From Candidatus Zixiibacteriota bacterium (GTDB taxonomy: Bacteria > Zixibacteria > MSB-5A5 > WJJR01): 5,687 bases of DNA. The first letter of the stretch is position 1. Every line of letters begins with the position of its first letter. The notes beneath the pieces were generated by a model, which ran no database searches, had not been told where the DNA came from, and was given only the letters and a program-made list of their open reading frames with translations. A program made the position numbers and the translations under genes. The stretch covers positions 1 to 5,687 of the forward strand of contig WJJR01000085.1 in NCBI GenBank assembly GCA_014729565.1. Reading direction: 5' to 3'. Shown here one piece after another: positions 1 to 5,473 of this stretch.

Positions 1-1671
1 GGGATCGATGAACTCAAATGCATCTTGTGCGAATTGGTCAATCAGCCGTGGACACCGCCCACTCGTCCGTACAAGCTGCCACCTGCGATGGAGCGCCAAC
101 TCGAGTCATACGCGTCGGGCAATCATTTCCGCGATGAGCATTTGCTGCTGTGCGCATCAGGACAGCACACCTCGGTGTGCACCGACAAAATGGATTCGAT
201 GGCGAAGGACTTCCGCGCAAAACTGGGGATCGACGAGCACACGGTGCGGCGCTTTCTGGTCGAAGCGCGGTACACGTGGCAACGCGACGTGGCTGGCGAC
301 GTTATCTCCCAAACCGGTGATACCAAGTCGTTGTGGACACGACGTCTCGACAGCATCCTGCTCAACCGTTGGGCGGGACCACCGATCCTGCTGCTGACGC
401 TGGGGCTGATTTTCCAATCGATCTTTGCCTGGTCCGAAACACCGATGGAAGCAATTTCGTGGGTGACAGCCGAATGGTTGCCGTCCCTGGTCAACTCGGT
501 CTTAGCCGAGGGCCCGATTCGCAGTCTGATCAATGACGGTGTGCTGGCCGGTGTTGGATCGGTGGTGATCTTCCTGCCGCAGATTCTGCTGTTGTTCTTC
601 TTTTTGACCATTCTCGAAGACACCGGCTATATGGCGCGGGCGGCCTTTCTGCTCGATCGTCTGATGTCGAAGGTCGGGCTGTCGGGCCGCAGCTTCATTC
701 CGCTGTTGTCGTCGTTTGCCTGTGCGGTGCCGGGGATCATGGGCACACGCACCATTCCGAACCGACGTGACCGTTTCGCCACGATTCTGGTTGCCCCGTT
801 GATGACCTGCTCGGCACGACTGGTGGTTTACACGCTTCTAATTGCGGCGTTCGTCCCGCAGCGTCAAATCTGGGGACCGATCGGCTTGCAGGGATTGGCG
901 TTGTTGGGCCTCTACGTGCTGGGGATTTTGGGCGCCGGGTTGATGGCTACAATTTTCCGTCGGACCATCCTGCGCGGGCCGACACCACCGCTCTTGATGG
1001 AATTGCCGCCGTTTCGTATCCCGCGCTTGCGCACACTGGGTCTGACACTTCTCGAACGCGCGCGCGTGTTTCTGGTGACCGCCGGGACCATCATTTTTGT
1101 CGCGTCGATTCTGTTGTGGGGTCTGTCGAGTTATCCACGTTGGGACATCATCGAAGAGGAACACCAGCAACAACAGGCCGCCCTGATGCAAATGCCGGCC
1201 GGCGATGAACGTGCTGAGCGTCTCGATGTATTGGAATCGCGCGTCGCCGCCAAACGTCTCCGGAACTCATTTGCCGGTTACATCGGACGCGCCCTCGAAC
1301 CAGTCCTGGAACCGCTGGGGTTTGACTGGAAGATCGGTGTCGGCGTTCTCGGATCATTTGCCGCGCGCGAGGTGTTTGTTTCCACCATGGGCGTGGTGTA
1401 CGGTGTCGGGTCGACCACCGATGATAAGAGTCTGATTGAACAGTTACGTACCGATCGTGATCCCGATACCGGCGAGCTCATCTGGACGCCACTGGTATCG
1501 CTGTCGCTTCTCGTTTTTTATGCGTTCGCCCTGCAATGCATGTCGACCGTCGCGGTCATTCGTCGCGAAACGAATAGCTGGCGCTGGCCGGTCTTCGCGT
1601 TTGTGTACATGGCGATTCTCGCCTACGGCGGGGCGTATCTGACACGCGTCATCGGGCTCGCTGTGAGTTGA
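1..1671 (+). CDS. feoB: Ferrous iron transport protein B (FeoB), C-terminal part, 5' end outside window
   Basis: FeoB is the inner-membrane ferrous iron importer, with a cytosolic G-protein domain fused to a polytopic channel. The reading frame is open from base 1. The window starts in what looks like the last helix of the G domain (GIDELK, residues 1-6 of the visible part), so the G1-G5 nucleotide motifs lie upstream. A soluble helical linker (about 7-115) follows, then about eight hydrophobic segments (near 125-144, 181-205, 260-285, 292-319, 356-377, 443-469, 498-519, 529-548). Family hallmarks are LPQILLLFFF followed by LEDTGYMARAAFLLDRLM (about 192-222), FIPLLSSFACAVPGIMGTRT (Cys241), the TCSAR block (Cys270), GFDWKIGV with SFAAREVFVSTMG (about 440-463), and LQCMSTVAVIRRET (Cys513). 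Oddities are a Glu/Gln-rich insert (about 384-420) between the last two gate blocks, and four extra cysteines in the soluble part (Cys7, Cys10, Cys51, Cys60). It is followed directly by a FeoB-associated small protein. Identification is very secure. Confidence 0.97.
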   Translation, partial: GIDELKCILCELVNQPWTPPTRPYKLPPAMERQLESYASGNHFRDEHLLLCASGQHTSVCTDKMDSMAKDFRAKLGIDEHTVRRFLVEARYTWQRDVAGDVISQTGDTKSLWTRRLDSILLNRWAGPPILLLTLGLIFQSIFAWSETPMEAISWVTAEWLPSLVNSVLAEGPIRSLINDGVLAGVGSVVIFLPQILLLFFFLTILEDTGYMARAAFLLDRLMSKVGLSGRSFIPLLSSFACAVPGIMGTRTIPNRRDRFATILVAPLMTCSARLVVYTLLIAAFVPQRQIWGPIGLQGLALLGLYVLGILGAGLMATIFRRTILRGPTPPLLMELPPFRIPRLRTLGLTLLERARVFLVTAGTIIFVASILLWGLSSYPRWDIIEEEHQQQQAALMQMPAGDERAERLDVLESRVAAKRLRNSFAGYIGRALEPVLEPLGFDWKIGVGVLGSFAAREVFVSTMGVVYGVGSTTDDKSLIEQLRTDRDPDTGELIWTPLVSLSLLVFYAFALQCMSTVAVIRRETNSWRWPVFAFVYMAILAYGGAYLTRVIGLAVS

Positions 1672-1844
1672 TGCATATGTTGGCTTTGTCTATTGCCGCT
1701 CAGGATATCATCGCCATCGCCGTTTGCGTGATTGCGGCGGTCGTCCTTTGGCGTCTCGTGCGTCGTCCCAAGGACACCGGCTGCTCAACGTGCAGCCAGA
1801 ATCCGGACACGCTGAGAGACTCCACCCGCTCTTCCTCCAAGTGA
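1671..1844 (+). CDS. FeoB-associated Cys-containing small membrane protein
   Basis: This 57-residue ORF starts at the ATG that overlaps the feoB stop codon (TGATG at 1669-1673), so it is probably translationally coupled to feoB. It begins MHMLALSIAAQDIIAIAVCV. A single hydrophobic helix (about 12-30, containing Cys19) is followed by basic residues (RLVRRPK, 28-34), then a CSTC motif (Cys38, Cys41) and a polar Ser-rich tail ending in SSSK. Size, order (membrane helix, basic stretch, Cys pair) and position directly after feoB match the FeoB-associated Cys-rich membrane protein family (Pfam FeoB_associated). That family is thought to assist Feo iron uptake, but its exact role is unsettled. This copy is Cys-poor for the family. 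There is no strong Shine-Dalgarno site; the second ATG at 1677 is an alternative start. Confidence 0.8.
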   Translation: MHMLALSIAAQDIIAIAVCVIAAVVLWRLVRRPKDTGCSTCSQNPDTLRDSTRSSSK

Positions 1845-1859
1845 ATCTATCAGGTACGC

Positions 1860-1919
1860 GGTACCTCACAGCTCTGTTCACAGTGAGCGCAGTCGAGCTG
1901 CCGTGAGATTCTCCTGGTG
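1860..1919 (+). repeat. Family A palindromic intergenic repeat, copy 1
   Basis: This is a 60-base unit with 53 of 60 identical bases to 2753-2812, in the same orientation. It carries terminal inverted arms, CTCACAGC (1865-1872) and GCCGTGAG (1900-1907), with one mismatch. They enclose a core with TTCACAGTGAGCG and AGTCGA. It begins 15 bases after the stop of the FeoB-associated gene. It has no coding potential and no U-tract, so it is better described as a dispersed palindromic element than as a classical terminator. Confidence 0.85.
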
Positions 1920-1990
1920 CCGACAAACCGTCCGCCCCGATTGTATGTGGCATCACACGAACAGTCGTCACTCCAGCCTGCGTGCGTTTG

Positions 1991-2063
1991 GGGCGTATTG
2001 AATACGCCCTGTGCACGCAACCCGTACGGGGAAGGGGGCGTGCTCAGCACGCCCCTACGAATG
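1991..2063 (+). repeat. Family B double-hairpin intergenic element, copy 1
   Basis: Two perfect hairpins are joined by a linker. The first is GGGCGTATT-G-AATACGCCC (1991-2009). The second is GGGGCGTGCT (2035-2044), C, AGCACGCCCC (2046-2055). The linker contains the self-complementary CCCGTACGGG (2021-2030). The same order of parts recurs at 5350-5419. The two hairpins are similar but not identical to each other. The arms carry compensated differences between copies (GTGCT/AGCAC here, GTACT/AGTAC there), which points to conservation of pairing. Confidence 0.88.
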
Positions 2064-2151
2064 GTCGTTTCGTCAGACCTCCGTTCCGATTTGCATTGCT
2101 GAACACCCTCAGGCAACTGCATATTGATCGTAAACCCATTCCAAACGATGC

Positions 2152-2157
2152 GGAGGT
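2152..2157 (+). promoter_or_regulatory. Shine-Dalgarno site of the lipoprotein gene
   Basis: GGAGGT lies six bases before the ATG at 2164. It is a strong match to the 16S anti-Shine-Dalgarno sequence and supports this start codon, which also gives an intact lipoprotein signal peptide. Confidence 0.85.
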
Positions 2158-2163
2158 GGACAG

Positions 2164-2667
2164 ATGCGTTATCGTTGTGGTGTTTGGCTTCTGGGGGCGC
2201 TGCTGGTGTTGGCCGCCTGTCAACCGCGTCCACGGGCGACGGCTGAGGATGTGCGCGCCAGTGACGCGCAGGAGGCCGGATACGAAGAGATTGTACCCCA
2301 CCCCTATGATGCGACCTGGTCGGCGCTCAATGATTTGATCGACGCCAATGCCTGGCGGGCCAATGAACTCGACAAACCCACCGGACGAATCTCACTGGCG
2401 CAGGTACCGATTGCCGGCCACGACGATGCCTGGGTGTGCGGTTCGGGCCGGCGCGACTCCTACGAGGATCAACAGGCGCATCTGGAGATCCGGGTCAAGC
2501 GCGTAACATCGAGCGGCACACGCGTCACGTTCGACACGCGCATCGACGCGCACGATGCCAGCGGACGATACTCCGGACGTGTCGAATGCGAATCGACGGG
2601 CAAGTTCGAGCAGTACCTGCTCCAAGCCATCGACAGTGTGATTGTCTCGCGACGGCAGATGGATTGA
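2164..2667 (+). CDS. Putative lipoprotein of unknown function
   Basis: The product is a 167-residue exported protein. It has a short basic N-terminus (MRYR), a hydrophobic core (about 6-18) and a lipobox LAAC with the lipidated Cys19. Gln20 at position +2 argues against inner-membrane retention, so it is likely anchored to the outer membrane facing the periplasm. The mature part has a low-complexity Ala/Glu/Asp linker (about 20-42) and then one compact alpha/beta domain: PHPYDATWSALNDLIDAN (46-63), DKPTGRISLAQVPI (70-83), and a beta-rich second half with TRVTFDTRID (119-128). Cys92 and Cys142 could pair in the periplasm. The pattern of a residue pair leading into 'W-x-A', a later 'G-x-I' strand and a terminal 'C-x-S-T-G-x-x-E' helix recalls small lipoprotein domains of the BamC-like type. 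This is a fold-level impression, not a functional assignment. It stands alone, flanked by direct family A repeats. Confidence 0.88.
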   Translation: MRYRCGVWLLGALLVLAACQPRPRATAEDVRASDAQEAGYEEIVPHPYDATWSALNDLIDANAWRANELDKPTGRISLAQVPIAGHDDAWVCGSGRRDSYEDQQAHLEIRVKRVTSSGTRVTFDTRIDAHDASGRYSGRVECESTGKFEQYLLQAIDSVIVSRRQMD

Positions 2668-2672
2668 CATCG

Positions 2673-2740
2673 AACCGTAACAAGAGAGGGGCGTACTCAC
2701 TTCGACAACGCTCAGTGTGAACAGTACACCCCTGCGCATG
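2673..2740 (+). repeat. Family B element, partial copy with a family A-like core inside its hairpin
   Basis: The stretch matches the linker and second hairpin of family B: AACCGTA (2673-2679), GAGAGGGGCGTACTC (2684-2698), then AGTACACCCCT (2723-2733) and CATG (2737-2740). The first hairpin is absent. The arms AGGGGCGTACT (2687-2697) and AGTACACCCCT pair with a single mismatch. In the other copies one base separates the arms; here 25 bases do. The block 2698-2724 is the reverse complement of the family A core (24 of 27 bases match 2767-2793). It starts six bases after the lipoprotein stop and could also help end transcription. Confidence 0.8.
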
Positions 2741-2752
2741 AAAACACTACAA

Positions 2753-2812
2753 GGTGCCTCACAGCTCTGTTCACAGTGAGCGTAGTCGAAATGCTGTGAG
2801 ATCCTCTTGGTG
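2753..2812 (+). repeat. Family A palindromic intergenic repeat, copy 2
   Basis: This is a direct copy of 1860-1919 (53 of 60 bases). Here the inverted arms are perfect: CTCACAGC (2758-2765) and GCTGTGAG (2793-2800). Its inner core also pairs with the inverted core at 2698-2724, so the gap between the convergent lipoprotein and fumC genes can form alternative stems. It ends 29 bases from the fumC stop codon and is the only evident structure that could end fumC transcription. Confidence 0.85.
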
Positions 2813-2841
2813 GATAGAGCAGTCCTAAATCTGTTGTCTTC

Positions 2842-4230
2842 TTACTTCGGCCCGATCATGTTCTCCGGCCGCACCTTCTGATCGAATTCGTCGCCGGTGA
2901 GAATCTTCAGTTCAATCGCCGCGTCCCGCAACGTCGTGTTATCGGCATACGCTTTCTTGGCAATCTTCGCCGCATTGTCATAGCCGACATGCGGGTTGAG
3001 TGCGGTCACGAGCATCAGCGATTCTTTGAGGTATTGCTCGATTTTATCGTTGTTCGCTTCGATGCCCACGGCGCAGTTATTGTCGAACGATTCGCACGCG
3101 TCGGCCAGCAGACGAATCGACTGCAGCAGATTGTAGATCATCACCGGCTTGAAGACGTTCAGCTCGAAATTCCCCATTGCGCCGCCGGCGTTGACAGCGA
3201 CATCGTTGCCGAGCACCTGGCAGCAGACCATGGTCATCGCTTCGGGTTGTGTCGGGTTGACCTTGCCGGGCATAATCGAACTGCCGGGTTCATTGGCCGG
3301 GATGATAATCTCGCCGATGCCGCAGCGCGGTCCCGACGCCAACCAGCGAATATCGTTGGCAATCTTCATCAGCGAACACGCCACGGTCTTCATCGCGCCC
3401 GATGCAAACACCACCGCGTCGTGTGCCGCCAGCGCTTCGAATTTGTTCGGCGCACTGACAAACGGCAGCTCGGTCATCTCAGCAATCTTCTTGGCTGCTT
3501 TCTCGGCAAACTGTGGATGTGTGTTCAGTCCGGTTCCGACCGCGGTGCCCCCAAGTGCGAGTTCACACAAATGCGGCAACACGTTTTCGATGCGCACCAG
3601 ATCATTGTCGAGCTGCTGCACGTAGCCGGAGAATTCCTGCCCGAGTGTCAACGGAACCGCATCCATCAGGTGCGTGCGGCCGATCTTGATGATATCCGTG
3701 AATTCATCGGACTTTTTCTTCAAGGTATCCCGCAGCTTTTTCACCATCGGGATCAGCCGCCGGTTGATCTCCGACGCCGCCGCGATGTGCATCGCCGTGG
3801 GGAACGTGTCGTTCGACGATTGCGCCTTGTTGACATCATCGTTGGGATGAATCGGCTTTTTCGAACCGAGTTCGCCGCCGGCAATCTCAATCGCCCGGTT
3901 GGCGATCACTTCGTTCGAGTTCATGTTGGTTTGTGTGCCCGATCCGGTCTGCCAGACCACCAGCGGAAAGTGATCGTCGAGCTTCCCCTCGATCACTTCG
4001 TCAGCCGCCTGCACAATCAGTTTGGCCTTGTCGTCGGGGAGTGTGCCCAGCTCGTTGTTGGTCATCGCAGCGGCCTTTTTTAGAATTCCCAGCGCGCGGA
4101 TGATCTCGCGCGGGAACCGCTCGAAGCCAATCTTGAAATTCTGCCGTGAGCGCTGAGTCTGTGCGCCCCAGTAACGGTCGGCGGGGACGTTCACCTCACC
4201 CATTGTATCCGATTCAACACGATAGTCCAT
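2842..4230 (-). CDS. fumC: Fumarate hydratase, class II (FumC)
   Basis: FumC is the cytosolic, iron-free, homotetrameric fumarase that interconverts fumarate and (S)-malate in the TCA cycle. The 462-residue product is full length and begins MDYRVESDTMGEVNVPADRY. All superfamily regions are present: TGSGTQTNMN (95-104; Ser97 and Thr99), HPNDDVNKAQSSND (128-141), GRTHLMDA (184-191; Thr186-His187, matching the Thr187-His188 pair of the E. coli enzyme), and the mobile signature loop GSSIMPGKVNP (316-326) with the catalytic Ser and with Lys323 and Asn325. These agree with class II fumarase rather than aspartase or argininosuccinate lyase. An upstream in-frame ATG (4240-4242) would add four residues. 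I prefer the start at 4230 because the bases of those extra codons form the Shine-Dalgarno site and the family normally begins at this Met. It is divergent from the DNA glycosylase gene and convergent with the lipoprotein gene. Being iron-free, it can stand in for Fe-S fumarases under iron limitation or oxidative stress in other bacteria. Confidence 0.97.
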   Translation of the reverse strand: MDYRVESDTMGEVNVPADRYWGAQTQRSRQNFKIGFERFPREIIRALGILKKAAAMTNNELGTLPDDKAKLIVQAADEVIEGKLDDHFPLVVWQTGSGTQTNMNSNEVIANRAIEIAGGELGSKKPIHPNDDVNKAQSSNDTFPTAMHIAAASEINRRLIPMVKKLRDTLKKKSDEFTDIIKIGRTHLMDAVPLTLGQEFSGYVQQLDNDLVRIENVLPHLCELALGGTAVGTGLNTHPQFAEKAAKKIAEMTELPFVSAPNKFEALAAHDAVVFASGAMKTVACSLMKIANDIRWLASGPRCGIGEIIIPANEPGSSIMPGKVNPTQPEAMTMVCCQVLGNDVAVNAGGAMGNFELNVFKPVMIYNLLQSIRLLADACESFDNNCAVGIEANNDKIEQYLKESLMLVTALNPHVGYDNAAKIAKKAYADNTTLRDAAIELKILTGDEFDQKVRPENMIGPK

Positions 4231-4233
4231 GCT

Positions 4234-4240
4234 CTCCTCC
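4234..4240 (-). promoter_or_regulatory. Shine-Dalgarno site that decides the fumC start
   Basis: On the minus strand GGAGGAG ends three bases before the ATG at 4230. It lies within the codons that would be translated from the upstream ATG at 4242, and that ATG has no good Shine-Dalgarno sequence of its own. This supports the shorter, family-typical protein. Confidence 0.75.
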
Positions 4241-4255
4241 ATTTCTCTAAATCCA

Positions 4256-4284
4256 TGGATAGAAGCGCCTTAAGGGGAAGTCAA
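4256..4284 (-). promoter_or_regulatory. Candidate promoter of fumC
   Basis: On the minus strand TTGACT (4284-4279) lies 17 bases before TATCCA (4261-4256). The -35 box matches the sigma-70 consensus at five of six positions. The -10 box is weak (three of six). The implied start of transcription, about 4249, would leave a leader of roughly 20 bases containing the Shine-Dalgarno site. This is inferred from spacing and consensus only. Confidence 0.35.
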
Positions 4285-4310
4285 ACGGGGATTGATCGAC
4301 GCGTGAGAAA

Positions 4311-4340
4311 GTGACAGACTTGAAGCGCTATTCGTATCGT
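4311..4340 (+). promoter_or_regulatory. Candidate promoter of the DNA glycosylase gene
   Basis: GTGACA (4311-4316) lies 18 bases before TATCGT (4335-4340), matching the sigma-70 consensus at five and four of six positions. Transcription would start near 4346-4348, only a few bases before the ATG at 4351. The gene has no Shine-Dalgarno sequence, so a leaderless or nearly leaderless mRNA would follow. Confidence 0.35.
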
Positions 4341-4350
4341 ATTCTACAGC

Positions 4351-5241
4351 ATGCCCGAACTCCCCGATATCATTGTCTACCTCGACCGCCTGAAACCGCG
4401 TGTGGTCGGGCAGTCGATTGAGACAGTTGAAATCAAAAATCCGTTTCTGTTACGATCCGTCGATCCGCCAATCAGCGCCGTCCACGGCAAGCAGGTCACC
4501 GGGCTGCGGCGCATGGGCAAACGCATCGTCTTTAAACTCGAAGGCGATCTCTTTTTAGTCATTCACCTGATGATCGCCGGACGGTTGCGTTGGCGTCCAT
4601 CGGGAAGCAAACCGCCGGGCGGCAAACTGACACAGGCGGCGTTTCATTTCCCCGATGGGATTCTGTTTCTCACCGAGGCCAGCTCCAAACGTCGGGCATC
4701 ACTGCATTGCGTGTCGGGCGAGGACGGGCTCCGCGCGTTCGAACGTGGGGGACTCGAAGTGCTCGATGCGACACTTGGGCAGTTTGCCGGACGCCTGCGA
4801 TCCGAAAGCCACACACTTAGACGCGCGCTTACCGATCCACGCCTCTTCAGCGGTATCGGCAACGCCTACTCCGACGAAATCCTGCATCGCGCGCGTCTGT
4901 CGCCGATGACACTGACCGGTAAACTGTCTGATGATGACGTGCAGCGATTGTATAGTGCGACGCGCGACGTTCTCAATGAGTGGATTCAGCGTCTGCTCGA
5001 TGACGTCGGGGATGACTTCCCCGAGACGGTCACAGCGTTTCGTGATGCGATGGCCGTGCACGGACGGTACGGTCTCCCCTGCCCGGTGTGCGGCTCACCG
5101 GTGCAACGAATTCGTTACGCCGACAACGAAACCAACTACTGCGCCCGCTGCCAAACCGGCGGCAAACTGCTCGCCGACCGCGCCCTGTCGCGTCTGCTGA
5201 AGACAGACTGGCCGAAATCGATCGATGAGTTGGAGCGTTGA
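4351..5241 (+). CDS. Fpg/Nei-family DNA glycosylase (formamidopyrimidine-DNA glycosylase-like)
   Basis: This family excises oxidised bases from DNA and cuts the abasic site (base excision repair). The start is fixed by chemistry: the protein begins MPELPD, and the Pro exposed after Met removal is the Schiff-base nucleophile, with the next Glu as acid/base. The 296 residues contain the N-terminal beta-sandwich, with GKR (Lys57, equivalent to the beta-strand Lys of Fpg) and IHLMIAG (His72). The helix-two-turn-helix follows, with DPRLFSGIGNAYSDEILHRA (162-181, Asn171). A C-terminal zinc finger has Cys244, Cys247, Cys264 and Cys267 (CPVC ... CARCQ). Two points are unusual. The sixth residue is Asp where Fpg has Glu (MPELPE). 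The zinc-finger hairpin reads ADNETNYC, where E. coli Fpg has AQRATFYC, so the lesion-strand-contacting Arg is replaced by Asn259. I recall similar proteins annotated as formamidopyrimidine-DNA glycosylase in other bacteria, so this looks like a distinct subfamily. Substrate preference cannot be read from sequence, so I give no mutM symbol. Confidence 0.93.
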   Translation: MPELPDIIVYLDRLKPRVVGQSIETVEIKNPFLLRSVDPPISAVHGKQVTGLRRMGKRIVFKLEGDLFLVIHLMIAGRLRWRPSGSKPPGGKLTQAAFHFPDGILFLTEASSKRRASLHCVSGEDGLRAFERGGLEVLDATLGQFAGRLRSESHTLRRALTDPRLFSGIGNAYSDEILHRARLSPMTLTGKLSDDDVQRLYSATRDVLNEWIQRLLDDVGDDFPETVTAFRDAMAVHGRYGLPCPVCGSPVQRIRYADNETNYCARCQTGGKLLADRALSRLLKTDWPKSIDELER

Positions 5242-5247
5242 CTGCAG

Positions 5248-5267
5248 AAACCGTTGAAACGGTTTTT
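5248..5267 (+). terminator. Probable intrinsic terminator of the glycosylase gene
   Basis: AAACCGTT-GA-AACGGTTT forms an 8-bp stem with a two-base centre, starting seven bases after the stop codon. It runs into five T residues (5263-5267). The stem is short and only half GC. The palindrome has an identical inverted copy at 5474-5491, so it may be a dispersed repeat recruited as terminator. Confidence 0.6.
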
Positions 5268-5349
5268 GGGGTGCTTGTTTGTCTCCGCACACCCGGCTGA
5301 AGGGCGTGTTGAAGAACGTGTGTCATTGCTGATGACGTGTTGCTGTCGT

Positions 5350-5419
5350 GGCGTATTGCATACGCCTGCGCGCACAACCGGTATGGAGAGAGGGCGTACT
5401 CAGTACGCCCCTACTCATG
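5350..5419 (+). repeat. Family B double-hairpin intergenic element, copy 2
   Basis: The first hairpin is GGCGTAT (5350-5356), TGC, ATACGCC (5360-5366). The linker includes AACCGGTATGG (5376-5386). The second hairpin is GGGCGTACT (5392-5400), C, AGTACGCCC (5402-5410), followed by CTACTCATG. Order, spacing, linker and right flank all match the copy at 1991-2063, so the repeated unit is the whole composite and not a lone hairpin. Confidence 0.88.
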
Positions 5420-5422
5420 AAC

Positions 5423-5454
5423 CGCTGTCACCCGAATGAATTCGGGTGGCAGCG
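5423..5454. repeat. Long perfect-type hairpin
   Basis: Arms CGCTGTCACCCGAAT (5423-5437) and ATTCGGGTGGCAGCG (5440-5454) pair over 15 positions with one G-T wobble and a two-base centre (GA). It starts three bases after the family B element. There is no T-run on either side, so it is not an obvious intrinsic terminator. Its nearly symmetric arms mean it reads much the same on both strands, as expected for a dispersed palindromic repeat or a bidirectional RNA hairpin. Confidence 0.85.
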
Positions 5455-5473
5455 AACACTGCATACTATCGTT

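Larger units (their letters stand above)
1845..2163. other. Gene-free, repeat-rich stretch between the feo operon and the lipoprotein gene
   Basis: I see no credible gene in these 319 bases. Possible frames are short, cross palindromic repeats and show no family motifs. The stretch holds one family A repeat (1860-1919), one family B double-hairpin element (1991-2063), and a short AT-richer segment (about 2080-2150) in front of the lipoprotein gene, where its promoter must lie. The only promoter-like match there is weak: TTGCTG at 2096-2101 and CATATT at 2120-2125, 18 bases apart. I do not call it separately. Confidence 0.7.

Noticed and set aside
123..623. Minus-strand open frame of 166 codons across feoB
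   Set aside because: It is a shadow of feoB: no motifs, no Shine-Dalgarno site, and Ser/Arg-rich composition.
1982..2338. Plus-strand open frame running through a family B repeat into the lipoprotein gene
   Set aside because: It is Arg-rich, reads through two hairpins, and overlaps the lipoprotein gene in another frame. The lipoprotein has a strong Shine-Dalgarno site and signal peptide.
1860..2812. CRISPR array
   Set aside because: The repeats are palindromic, few, unevenly spaced and separated by genes. There are no regular spacers and no cas genes.
2989..4083. Long (364-codon) open frame on the + strand antisense to fumC
   Set aside because: The translation is rich in Arg, His and Gln with no family motifs, as expected for the complement of a GC-biased coding gene. 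The fumC frame on the other strand is unmistakable.
4231..4350. Fur box or other iron-responsive operator between fumC and the glycosylase gene
   Set aside because: I looked because FeoB lies in the same window and FumC is iron-free, but saw no convincing 19-base Fur-type palindrome there.
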